Below, in pieces: positions 12,676-21,000 of a stretch of DNA of 36,073 nucleotides. Position numbers and translations under genes: made by a program. Source of the DNA: a virus; the IMG/VR virus record IMGVR_UViG_3300048126_000068, positions 1-36,073 of that record. One strand, written 5' to 3'. Position 1 is the first letter of the stretch; the number at the start of each line of letters is the position of its first letter. The notes beneath the pieces are model-generated. The model saw only the letters and a list, made by a program, of their open reading frames with translations, made no database searches and was not told the DNA's origin.

Positions 12676-14709
12676 ATGAGTGAACTATACGATAATGACC
12701 CTCTGATGATCCAAGAAGCCTTAGAAGACTGGGTTATAACTAAATGTGAAGACTGGAGGGATTACTACGAAAGCAACTATGAAAACAAATTTGAAGAATA
12801 CTATAGATTATGGCGTGGTCAATGGGATCCTGCTGACAGCCAGCGTGGGTCTGAGCGTTCCCGTATTATTTCTCCTGCACTTCAACAGGCAGTTGAGTCT
12901 AATGTAGCGGAACTAGAAGAAGCTACGTTTGGACGTGGTAAGTGGTTTGATGTTAGTGATAACTTTGGCGACACTGATAAGCAAGACGTACAGTTTCTTC
13001 GTAATAAACTTACTGAAGACTTTGAAGATTGTATGGTACGTAAAGCAGTAGCAGAATGTCTTATTAACTCAGCAGTTTTTGGTACAGGCATTGGTGAAAT
13101 TGTTATTGAAGAAATGAAAGAGATGGCTCCAGCTACTCAACCAATTATGGGAGGTGATCTTCAAGCTGTTGGTGTTAACATCACAGAACGTGTCAAAGTA
13201 AAACTTAAACCTGTACTGCCTCAGAACTTTTTGATTGATCCTGTAGCTACATCTGTAGAAGACGCTTTGGGTGTAGCTATTGATGAGTTTGTCAGTATGC
13301 ACCAAGTAGAACTACTGCAAGAACAAGGTGTGTACCGTGACGTTTATGTTGGTCCTGCTGCTCCTGATACTGATCTAGAGCCTGACCAAGACATCACTAT
13401 TTATAACGACGACAAGGTACGTTTGACTAAGTATTACGGTTTAGTGCCACGAGAGCTTCTAGATGCCGCTACAAGCGACGATGATGAAGAAGTAGCAGAT
13501 AAGGAAGGGTCTGAATCAAAGTACGTAGAAGCCGTTGTAGTAGTTGCTAACGGCGGTATTCTTCTTAAGGCTGAAGCTAATCCTTATATGATGATAGATC
13601 GTCCTGTTGTTGCTTTTCCTTGGGACGTAGTACCCGGACGTTTTTGGGGCCGTGGCGTGTGTGAAAAAGGATACAACAGCCAAAAAGCACTTGACACAGA
13701 GCTACGTGCCAGAATTGACGCACTTAGTTTAACTATTCACCCAATGATGGCTATTGACGCTACACGTCTACCCCGTGGTGCTAAACCAGAAGTACGTCCC
13801 GGTAAGATGATCCTAACCAACGGAGACCCCCGTGAAGTACTTCAACCGTTCAACTTTGGTCAAGTTAATCAAATCACTTTTGCTCAGGCCGGAGCATTGC
13901 AGCAAATGGTACAGCAAGCAACAGGAGCAGTGGACTCAGCAGGAATTGCAGGTCAAGTTAATGGCGAGAGTACTGCCGCTGGCATTAGTATGTCTCTTGG
14001 CGCTATTATTAAACGCCATAAGCGTACACTGATTAACTTCCAGCAGTCTTTCCTTATTCCTTTTGTTAAGAAAGCCGCACACCGTTACATGCAGTTTGAT
14101 CCTGAAAATTACCCTGTTGCTGACTACAAGTTTAACGCAAGCAGCACTCTGGGTATTATTGCGCGTGAGTACGAAGTTACTCAGCTTGTGCAGTTGTTAC
14201 AGACAATGGGTAAAGACTCGCCGTTGTACAACACACTTATTCAATCTGTTGTTGACAACATGAATTTGTCTAACCGTGAAGAACTACTTGCAGCCTTGTC
14301 TCAAGCTTCGCAACCTAATCCGCAAGCACAACAAATGCAACAACAAATACAACAATTACAGATGCAGTTCCAACAATCCCAAACAGCAGCACTATCTGCT
14401 CAAGCGCAAGAATCACAAGCACGAGCTGCCAAGTTAGCTGCGGAGGCTCAAGCAGTACCTCAAGAACTAGAAATTGATAAGATAAATGCTATTACTAGAA
14501 ACCTTAAAGAAGGTGACGCTGAAGATAAAGAGTTTGAACGCCGTATGAAAGTGGCTGATACTCTCATCAAAGAAAAAACACTACAAGGTAAAACTAATGC
14601 TAATAACGCAAAAGGAAATGCAACACCTGCTAGACCAAGTCAACAACCACTTCCAAGGAACATTCCAACGCCTACAGGAACTGGAACGCAAGGTGGAGGA
14701 ACTATCTAA
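12676..14709 (+). CDS. portal protein
   Basis: A 677-residue head-tail connector, directly after the large terminase. The N-terminal half shows the portal pattern WVITKCEDWRDYYESNYENKFEEYYRLWRGQWDP...SRIISPALQQAVESNVAELEEATFG, followed by the FPWDVVPGRFWGRGVCEKGYNSQKALDTELRARIDALSL clip/stem region. The last 180 residues are glutamine- and alanine-rich coiled coil (QQMQQQIQQLQMQFQQSQ), probably the barrel extending into the capsid as in P22-size portals (P22 has about 725 residues). A Thr/Gly-rich tail ends the protein. It overlaps the next gene by one base (TAATG). Confidence 0.9.
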   Translation: MSELYDNDPLMIQEALEDWVITKCEDWRDYYESNYENKFEEYYRLWRGQWDPADSQRGSERSRIISPALQQAVESNVAELEEATFGRGKWFDVSDNFGDTDKQDVQFLRNKLTEDFEDCMVRKAVAECLINSAVFGTGIGEIVIEEMKEMAPATQPIMGGDLQAVGVNITERVKVKLKPVLPQNFLIDPVATSVEDALGVAIDEFVSMHQVELLQEQGVYRDVYVGPAAPDTDLEPDQDITIYNDDKVRLTKYYGLVPRELLDAATSDDDEEVADKEGSESKYVEAVVVVANGGILLKAEANPYMMIDRPVVAFPWDVVPGRFWGRGVCEKGYNSQKALDTELRARIDALSLTIHPMMAIDATRLPRGAKPEVRPGKMILTNGDPREVLQPFNFGQVNQITFAQAGALQQMVQQATGAVDSAGIAGQVNGESTAAGISMSLGAIIKRHKRTLINFQQSFLIPFVKKAAHRYMQFDPENYPVADYKFNASSTLGIIAREYEVTQLVQLLQTMGKDSPLYNTLIQSVVDNMNLSNREELLAALSQASQPNPQAQQMQQQIQQLQMQFQQSQTAALSAQAQESQARAAKLAAEAQAVPQELEIDKINAITRNLKEGDAEDKEFERRMKVADTLIKEKTLQGKTNANNAKGNATPARPSQQPLPRNIPTPTGTGTQGGGTI

Positions 14710-14975
14710 TGCCAGCAAAGAAAGATCCAAAACTAGCACGAGCGGGCGTAAACGGGTACAACAAACCAAAGCGGACGCCTAATCATCCAACAAAAAAGTT
14801 TGTAGTAGTTGCCAAGGAAGGTGACAAGACTAAAACTATTCGTTTTGGTGACGCCAAAATGACTATTAAGAAAGACCAACCTGCACGTCGTAAATCGTTT
14901 AGAGCTAGACACAAATGTGACACAAACCCACCCAGTAAGTTAACAGCTAGATACTGGTCATGTAAAAAATGGTAA
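14709..14975 (+). CDS. small basic phage protein (PAKKDPKLARAGV family)
   Basis: Eighty-eight residues, very basic, starting MPAKKDPKLARAGVNGYNKPKRTPNHPTKKFVVVAKEGDKTKTIRFGDAKM and ending FRARHKCDTNPPSKLTARYWSCKKW. I recall near-identical openings in many marine phage genomes, always near structural genes; the function is unknown. It shares one base with the portal stop (TAATG). The strand-rich VVVAKEGDKTKTIRFGD core and two late cysteines suggest a small folded domain. A nucleic-acid or capsid-interior role is conceivable from charge alone. Confidence 0.75.
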   Translation: MPAKKDPKLARAGVNGYNKPKRTPNHPTKKFVVVAKEGDKTKTIRFGDAKMTIKKDQPARRKSFRARHKCDTNPPSKLTARYWSCKKW

Positions 14976-14985
14976 GGAGATTACT

Positions 14986-15216
14986 ATGCCACAAGGAAAA
15001 GGAACATACGGAAAAAAAGTAGGACGACCACCTAAAAAGCGTACTACAACAGCTAATAGATCACCAAGTCGGACACCGGGAATAAGTCCTCCAAACATAC
15101 CTAGTGAAGCTCCTAGTCGACGTGGACCAAGACCAGCAACACGCAGAGCGGCTACTCGTAATAGACGAGGCACACAAAGCGCTACAAGACGTGGATCAAG
15201 AACGCGTCGTCCATAA
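14986..15216 (+). CDS. very basic low-complexity small protein
   Basis: Seventy-six residues with almost no acidic residues: an opening KGTYGKKVGRPPKKRTTT (AT-hook-like GRPPKK), then a Pro/Ser/Arg-rich tail (SRRGPRPATRRAATRNRRGTQSATRRGSRTRRP). It should be intrinsically disordered and bind nucleic acid non-specifically, perhaps packaged DNA or RNA. AAGGAG lies upstream of the ATG. The stop shares a base with the next start (TAATG). Confidence 0.65.
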   Translation: MPQGKGTYGKKVGRPPKKRTTTANRSPSRTPGISPPNIPSEAPSRRGPRPATRRAATRNRRGTQSATRRGSRTRRP

Positions 15217-15377
15217 TGGCTAAAGCAAAAAGTAAAAAAGCTAACGACGCTTGTGCAAAGAAGGTCAAGTCCAGATACAAGGTCTGGCCTTCTGCGTACG
15301 CTTCTGGTGCTGTAGCCAAATGCCGTAAGGTAGGTGCTAAAAACTGGGGTAACAAAAGTGGCCGTAAGAAAAAGTAA
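15216..15377 (+). CDS. small basic protein (53 aa)
   Basis: A 53-residue frame, MAKAKSKKANDACAKKVKSRYKVWPSAYASGAVAKCRKVGAKNWGNKSGRKKK, given here as its beginning MAKAKSKKAND and its core YKVWPSAYASGAVAKCRKVG. Such short lysine-rich proteins with a conserved WPSAYASGA core and two cysteines recur in marine phages and large DNA viruses; their function is unknown. The ATG overlaps the upstream stop by one base (TAATG), which supports real translation. Its 3' end overlaps the next gene by 20 bases. Confidence 0.75.
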   Translation: MAKAKSKKANDACAKKVKSRYKVWPSAYASGAVAKCRKVGAKNWGNKSGRKKK

Positions 15378-15630
15378 GAAAGGCGCTGCTCTTAAGAAGT
15401 GGTTTAATGAAGAGTGGGTAGACGTTAAAACAGGTAAACCTTGTGGGCGTAAGTCTGCTAAAAAAGGTGAGTCTAAACGTCCGTACCCTTCTTGTAGGCC
15501 AAAATCTGTTGCGGCTAAAATGACTAAAGCTGAAAAAGCTTCTTCTGCTCGTCGTAAAACAGGGCCAAAGCGTATAGCCCATGCAGTAACAGCATCAGGA
15601 CGTAGAAGAAAAAATACAAGAAATGCTTGA
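15358..15630 (+). CDS. small basic protein with CGR...CRP motif
   Basis: About 90 residues from the GTG at 15358, which has GGGG eight bases upstream; an in-frame GTG at 15334 is possible. The core LKKWFNEEWVDVKTGKPCGRK...YPSCRPKSVAAKMTKAEKASSARRKT has paired cysteines and a conserved-looking MTxxExxSSxRRKT segment. I recall this pattern in both marine phages and giant viruses. The function is unknown, and the high positive charge fits nucleic-acid binding. It is the last gene before the second late promoter. Confidence 0.7.
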   Translation: MAVRKSKKGAALKKWFNEEWVDVKTGKPCGRKSAKKGESKRPYPSCRPKSVAAKMTKAEKASSARRKTGPKRIAHAVTASGRRRKNTRNA

Positions 15631-15655
15631 CATTCAACAAAATGTATGATATAAT
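15627..15655 (+). promoter_or_regulatory. strong sigma-70 promoter ahead of the capsid genes
   Basis: TTGACA (15627-15632), a 17-base spacer and a perfect TATAAT (15650-15655) with extended TG (TGA before the -10). It begins AATGCTTGACA and carries GTATG just before the -10, as at 10518. It lies in the 55-base gap before a small gene and should drive scaffold and capsid, which end in a terminator at 17997. Confidence 0.88.
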
Positions 15656-15685
15656 ATAACTATACAGTAAACTTTAGAGGAAACT

Positions 15686-15940
15686 ATGACACCCGAGCTT
15701 GAAACATACTTTAACAATTACAATGAATTGTTTAATCATGAAGGTTTCAAACAACTCGTTAGTGAGCTTTCTAACAACGCAACACAGTTAGCAGATATTC
15801 AAACAGTAAAAGACCAAGAAGATTTATATTATCGTAAAGGTCAAGTAGCTGCTTTTGCAACTGTTATTAATCTACAAGGTACTATTGAAGCTGCTCGTGA
15901 TCAAGCAGAGGCAGAGGTTGAAGAACCCGTAGATGTATAA
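15686..15940 (+). CDS. small hypothetical protein, capsid operon
   Basis: Eighty-four residues, acidic and predicted helical (ELETYFNNYNELFNHEGFKQLVSELSNNATQLADIQTVKDQEDLYYRKGQVAAFATVINLQGTIEAARDQAEAEVEE). Similar small helical proteins precede scaffold genes in other marine podoviruses; the role is unknown. It is the first gene after the promoter at 15627, with AGAGGA six bases before the ATG. It overlaps the zinc-ribbon gene by eight bases. Confidence 0.7.
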   Translation: MTPELETYFNNYNELFNHEGFKQLVSELSNNATQLADIQTVKDQEDLYYRKGQVAAFATVINLQGTIEAARDQAEAEVEEPVDV

Positions 15941-16142
15941 GATATATGACTTCCGTTGTACTAACGGACACGTCTTTGAAGAAATGGTAGAGTCTGGCGT
16001 TACAACCAGTAGGTGCGGTTGTGGCGCTATCGCTACTCGTATGGTATCTGCCCCGTCCTTTCACCTTGATGGTGCTTCTGGAGATTTTCCCGGTCAGCAC
16101 ATGAAGTGGGTTAAAGAACACGAAAAAGCAGGTAAACAATAA
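15933..16142 (+). CDS. FmdB-like zinc-ribbon protein
   Basis: Sixty-nine residues starting MYKIYDFRCTNGHVFEEMVESGVTTSRCGCGAIATRMVSAPSFHLDG. The CTNGHxFE...CGCG...TRMVSAPSF pattern is that of the short FmdB-type zinc ribbons common in bacteria and marine phages. One zinc ion could be bound by C9, H13, C28 and C30. The function in phages is unknown; location in the capsid operon suggests assembly or regulation. Confidence 0.75.
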   Translation: MYKIYDFRCTNGHVFEEMVESGVTTSRCGCGAIATRMVSAPSFHLDGASGDFPGQHMKWVKEHEKAGKQ

Positions 16143-16177
16143 CATCTCCATAATGATAACGATCACGGAGTTTAATC

Positions 16178-16978
16178 ATGTCTAGAGCAACGATTATAGA
16201 TCAAGCCCCTGAAGAAGGTAACGCTGATCAAATCGAACAAAACGAAGTTAACGAGATTCAACAAGAACCAGCAGTTGAGCAACCTCAGCCCGAAGAATCA
16301 AACTTACCAAATAAATATCAAGGTAAGTCTTTAGAAGAAGTTGTACAGATGCACCAAGAAGCCGAAAAGCTTTTAGGTCGTCAATCTTCTGAGGTGGGTG
16401 AACTTCGTAAAGTGGTGGATGATTACATTGCTACTCAAACACCAGCAGCACCTCAACAGCAACACGTTGAGCCTGAAGATGATATTGACTATTTTACAGA
16501 TCCTCAAGCAGCCGTCAACCGTGCTATTGAGAATCATCCTAAGATTAGAGAAGCAGAGCAGTACACTGAGCAGTACAAAAAACAGTCGTCACTTGCAACG
16601 CTTCAAGCTAAACATCCAGACATGCAGACGATCCTTAGTGATCCTAAGTTTGCAGAATGGATCAAGGCATCTAAGATCAGGACTCAGTTGTTTGTAGCGG
16701 CTGACCAACAGTACGACGCTGACTCTGCTGATGAACTATTTACACTCTGGAAAGAACGTAAAGTAGTTGCACAGCAAACTGCCCAAGTTGAAAAACAGGC
16801 ACGTAAGCAGACACTTAAGGCAGCTAATACAGGTAACGCACGAGGCACTGGAGAGGGTTCACGTAAGAAAGTATATCGCAGGTCCGACATTATTAAACTA
16901 ATGAAAACAGACCCTGAGCGTTATCAAGCATTGTCAAATGAAATATTGACAGCATACGCGGAGGGTCGGGTCAAATAA
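16178..16978 (+). CDS. capsid scaffolding protein
   Basis: A 266-residue protein directly before the major capsid gene, as T7 gp9 precedes gp10. The N-terminus is acidic and disordered (Q/E/P-rich). The middle is helical with an NKYQGKSLEEVVQMHQEAEKLLGRQSSEVGELR element common in T7-type scaffolds. The C-terminus is a basic helical segment (KKVYRRSDIIKLMKTDPERYQALSNEILTAYAEGRVK), the region that usually contacts the coat protein. It shapes the procapsid and leaves during maturation. CGGAG lies nine bases before the ATG. Confidence 0.88.
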   Translation: MSRATIIDQAPEEGNADQIEQNEVNEIQQEPAVEQPQPEESNLPNKYQGKSLEEVVQMHQEAEKLLGRQSSEVGELRKVVDDYIATQTPAAPQQQHVEPEDDIDYFTDPQAAVNRAIENHPKIREAEQYTEQYKKQSSLATLQAKHPDMQTILSDPKFAEWIKASKIRTQLFVAADQQYDADSADELFTLWKERKVVAQQTAQVEKQARKQTLKAANTGNARGTGEGSRKKVYRRSDIIKLMKTDPERYQALSNEILTAYAEGRVK

Positions 16979-16995
16979 TCTAAAGGAGATTAATC

Positions 16996-17988
16996 ATGGC
17001 TGGCGAAACTTCCGGAACTTACTTCACAGCAAATGCTGTGGTAGACAAAACAGCAGCAGGTACTTTCATTCCAGAAATTTGGAGTGACGAGATCATTGCT
17101 GCATACCAAAAGAACCTCAAGATGGCTCCACTTGTCAAGCGCATCCAAATGTCTGGCAAGAAGGGCGATGTAATCCACATCCCTAAGCCTACTCGTGGTT
17201 CAGCTTCTGCTAAAGCGGAATCAACTGCGGTAACAATCCAAGCAAACCTTGAGTCAGAGTTGACTGTCACTGTTGATCGTCACTTCGAGTACTCACGTCT
17301 TATCGAAGACATTGTAGAAGTACAGGCGCTTAACAGCCTCCGTCAGTTCTACACTGAAGACGCTGGCTACCAGCTTGCTCTTAAGGTAGACACTGATCTT
17401 ATCAATGCTGCTACTGGCTTTGGTGATGGTACTCGTACTCAAACTCCAGCTAATACTGGTGCTAACTGGGTTAACAGCAACAGCTACTACTTTAACGCCG
17501 CTACTGGCCTTTCTGCTTATGCTGCTGACACTGTAACTTCAGGTGACAACTTCACTGACCTTGGTTTCCGTGAAGCTATCAAGCTGATGGACGACGCTGA
17601 TGTACCTATGGAAGGTCGTTGTCTCGTAGTCCCACCCGCAGTACGTAAGTCTTTGATGGGCATTGAGCGTTACGTGTCTTCTGACTTTGTTGGTGGTCGT
17701 GGTGTAGAGTCTGGCCTTATCGGTAACCTCTACGGCGTAGACATTTACGTTTCAAGCAACGCTCCAGTAATGGAAGCATCAGGTCAAAACAGTGCTTCTA
17801 CTGCTGACACTCGTGGCTGCTTGTTCTTCCACGCTGAAGCTCTTGTTATGGCAGAGCAAATGGCTGTCCGGTCACAAACACAGTACAAGCAGGAATACCT
17901 GTCAACACTGTTCACTTCGGACACTCTGTACGGCGTAGAAGTATACCGTCCAGAAGCAGGCTTCATCCTCGCAGTTTGCGACGAGTAA
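16996..17988 (+). CDS. major capsid protein
   Basis: A 330-residue coat protein, presumably with the HK97 fold. The N-terminal part (IPEIWSDEIIAAYQKNLKMAPLVKRIQMSGKKGDVIHIPKPTRGSASAKAE) and the ESELTVTVDRHFEYSRLIEDIVEVQAL segment are typical of marine podovirus coat proteins. VVPPAVRKSLMGIERYVSSDFVGG corresponds to the late A-domain region. AAAGGAG sits seven bases before the ATG. Codon use is more C-rich at third positions than its neighbours, consistent with very high expression. The operon ends in a terminator directly after it. Confidence 0.93.
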   Translation: MAGETSGTYFTANAVVDKTAAGTFIPEIWSDEIIAAYQKNLKMAPLVKRIQMSGKKGDVIHIPKPTRGSASAKAESTAVTIQANLESELTVTVDRHFEYSRLIEDIVEVQALNSLRQFYTEDAGYQLALKVDTDLINAATGFGDGTRTQTPANTGANWVNSNSYYFNAATGLSAYAADTVTSGDNFTDLGFREAIKLMDDADVPMEGRCLVVPPAVRKSLMGIERYVSSDFVGGRGVESGLIGNLYGVDIYVSSNAPVMEASGQNSASTADTRGCLFFHAEALVMAEQMAVRSQTQYKQEYLSTLFTSDTLYGVEVYRPEAGFILAVCDE

Positions 17989-17996
17989 GTCCACTA

Positions 17997-18019
17997 GGGG
18001 GTCAGCAATGGCCCCTTTT
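17997..18019 (+). terminator. rho-independent terminator after the major capsid gene
   Basis: GGGG (17997-18000) pairs with CCCC (18012-18015), and TCA/TGG closes a GCAA tetraloop (18005-18008) with one bulged G. TTTT follows at once, and the next 25 bases are T/C-rich. It lies in the 68-base gap before the tail fibre gene and should let capsid mRNA outnumber downstream messages. Confidence 0.8.
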
Positions 18020-18056
18020 CCTACCTCCTTTTTCTTCTCTGCAATAGGACTTTCCA

Positions 18057-21000
18057 ATGTCGAACTATTCTAAGACAACAGACTTTGAAGCTAAAGACTC
18101 GTTACCTACAGGCGACTCAGGAAAGATTATCCGTGGCGCTGAATTTGAAACCGAGTTTGATGCAATCTCTACAGCTATTGCAACCAAAGCTGACACAGCA
18201 GGACCTACGTTTACCGGAACCCTGACCTTTGAAACTATTTCTGACGGAACCATTGGTGTTACTGCCTTTGTCGATGAAGACAACATGGCGTCTGATAGTG
18301 CAACTCTGGTTCCCACACAGCAGTCCGTAAAAGCGTACGTTGATTCACAAGTCACTGCACAAGACCTAGATTTCCAAGCTGACTCAGGTGGTGCGTTAAG
18401 CATTGATTTAGACTCTGAGGCGCTAACACTTACAGGCGGTACTGGTATTGACACGTCTGGCTCAGGTAATTCCGTTACCTTTGATATTGACTCTACTGTT
18501 ACAACCTTAACAGGCACACAAACACTTACTAACAAGACGCTTACCACTCCTACTATCTCTGGCAACCTAACTACAGACGGAACTATTGATGGCCGTGACG
18601 TTGCTACAGATGGTGCTAAGTTAGATGGTATCGAAGCAGGTGCTACTGCTGATCAAACAGCCTCAGAGATTCGTACACTGGTTGAATCAGCCACAGACTC
18701 TAACGTTTTCACTGACGCAGATCACAGCAAGCTAGATGGCATTGAGGCTAGTGCTACAGCAGATCAAACAGATGCTGAGATCAGAGCCGCAGTAGAAGCC
18801 GCTACGGACTCCAATGTATTTACCGATGCTGACCACAGCAAACTGGACGGTATCGAAGCCTCAGCAGACGTAACAGATACAGCTAACGTTACAGCCGCTG
18901 GCGCCTTGATGGACTCAGAGGTTACTAACCTTGCACAGGTTAAGGCGTTCGACTCTTCTGATTACGCTACAGCCGCGCAAGGCACTACTGCTGACTCTGC
19001 ATTACAGAACGTAGTAGAAGACACTACGCCACAACTGGGTGGTGATCTTGCGTCTAATGGCAATGACATTCTATTTGCCGACAACGACAAGGCTATCTTC
19101 GGTGCTGGCTCTGACCTACAGATTTATCATCATTCAGGTGGTAACAGTATAATTGCTGAAACTGGAACTGGTGACCTTTTTGTACAAGCTACAAATATTC
19201 AGTTAGAAGATGCAAGCGGCAATAATATGATTGTTGCAAATAGTGGTGGTGCTGTAAATTTATATCATAATACTGGAGAAAAACTAGCCACAACCTCCAC
19301 AGGCATCGACGTAACGGGGAGTGTTGTTAGCGACGGCTTGACTCTTGATAATAACGGTTCGGTTATTTTTAACGCCCCGCAAGCAACAGATACAGTTCTT
19401 ATCGGCACAAATGATAACGACCTTGTTCTACGCACTGATGATGGCGATATCATTCTCAAAACAAATGAAAATAAACAGCAATTAAAAGTAAGCAACAACG
19501 GCGACATTAGCTTCTACGAAGACACTGGCACGACTGCGAAGTTGTTCTGGGATGCTTCTGCGGAAGCGTTGGGTATTGGTACTAGTTCGCCTAGCGATAA
19601 GCTAGAGCTTTTTACCACTGACACAGACTCTGGGATTAATCTTGTAGCTAATAACGGCAACAATCAACTTTCACATAGTCCTAAATTAAAATTCAATGGT
19701 GAGTATCAAAGCAACGGGCCGTTTATTCAGGGTTTAAACACAGGGGCGGTAGGTTACAAAGCTCTAGTATTTAACACAGTGCGAACAGACAATGATTATA
19801 CTACATTGCCAGCAGAAGCCATGCGTATCGGTTCTAGCGGTAAAGTAAGTATTGGAACTACGGCGGCTTCGGGTCTTTTAAACGTCTATGATTCTGGAAC
19901 AGACAATCGGTTATATTTGCAACATTCTGGTACAGGCACTACTGCCAGTGATGGGCTTCTTGTCGCTTCTATTTTAAGCAATGGGTATCTTTGGAACTAC
20001 GAATCGGGTTCGCTTCTTTTTGCAACTAACAACACAGAACGCATGCAGATCGACTCAGCAGGTAATGTTGGTATTGGTAGCAGCACAGCCAACCACTTTT
20101 CAACAGCAGGCACTACGAATGTTCTAGGCGTTAAAAGCACAAGCGGAGGTTTAATTTCAATTGCCGCTACTGGGACTAACTTTTCTGGCATAGATTTAGG
20201 CACAGACAGTATCCGAAGAGGTGGCGTATATTCTTTAAATGGTTCTAATTTAGGTTTTTATACTAACGCCACAAACTCTGGTACAGCACTAGCAGAACGC
20301 ATGCGTATCGACTCTAGCGGTCAGGTTGGTATTGGTGTTAGCAGTCCGTCAGCTCTATTGCATGTATCTGCATCTCCGGAAGTTGTTACTAGGCTTACAC
20401 GTTCGGCTGGCTCTAACGCTTTAGTTTTGGTTCAAGATCCTACAACTACACTGCCTCCTTATATTGGAAGTTATGGCAATGCTATGGCTTTTGGTCGTTA
20501 TGGTGGCGGTGAGTCTATGCGTATCGACTCTAGCGGGAATGTTGGTATTGGGACTGGTTCGCCTAGTGCGCCTCTGCACGTTGATGCCGCAGGTATGGGA
20601 GATATTTATTCAGGTTTAATCCAAAATTCAACCACAGACACAGACCATTACAATGTTGTTAGATTTATGCAAGGAGCATCAGGTTCAGCTACTGGATATA
20701 TAGGAACTGGTGGTTCTGCAACAAGCAATGTTGCCTTTAGAAATAATTTTGTAGTTGGTACACAAACTGCTAATTCTTTTGTATTGACTACTAATGATAC
20801 AGAACGCATGCGCATTGATGCTAGCGGTAATGTCCTTATCGGGATGACTAACGATACTCCCGGTTTAGGAGATACAGATACTGGAGCTTCTTTCAGAGCA
20901 GATGGTGCTTCGTTTGTTTCAAGAACTTTGTCAGACACTTCTGGTTCAACTTTCTATGTCAACCGCAATACTAATGATGGAAATTTAATTCAGTTCCAAA

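Noticed and set aside
18065-18565. Antisense 166-codon frame in the tail fibre
   Set aside because: The fibre frame on the plus strand has recognisable domains; the antisense peptide is serine/valine-rich low complexity caused by codon bias.
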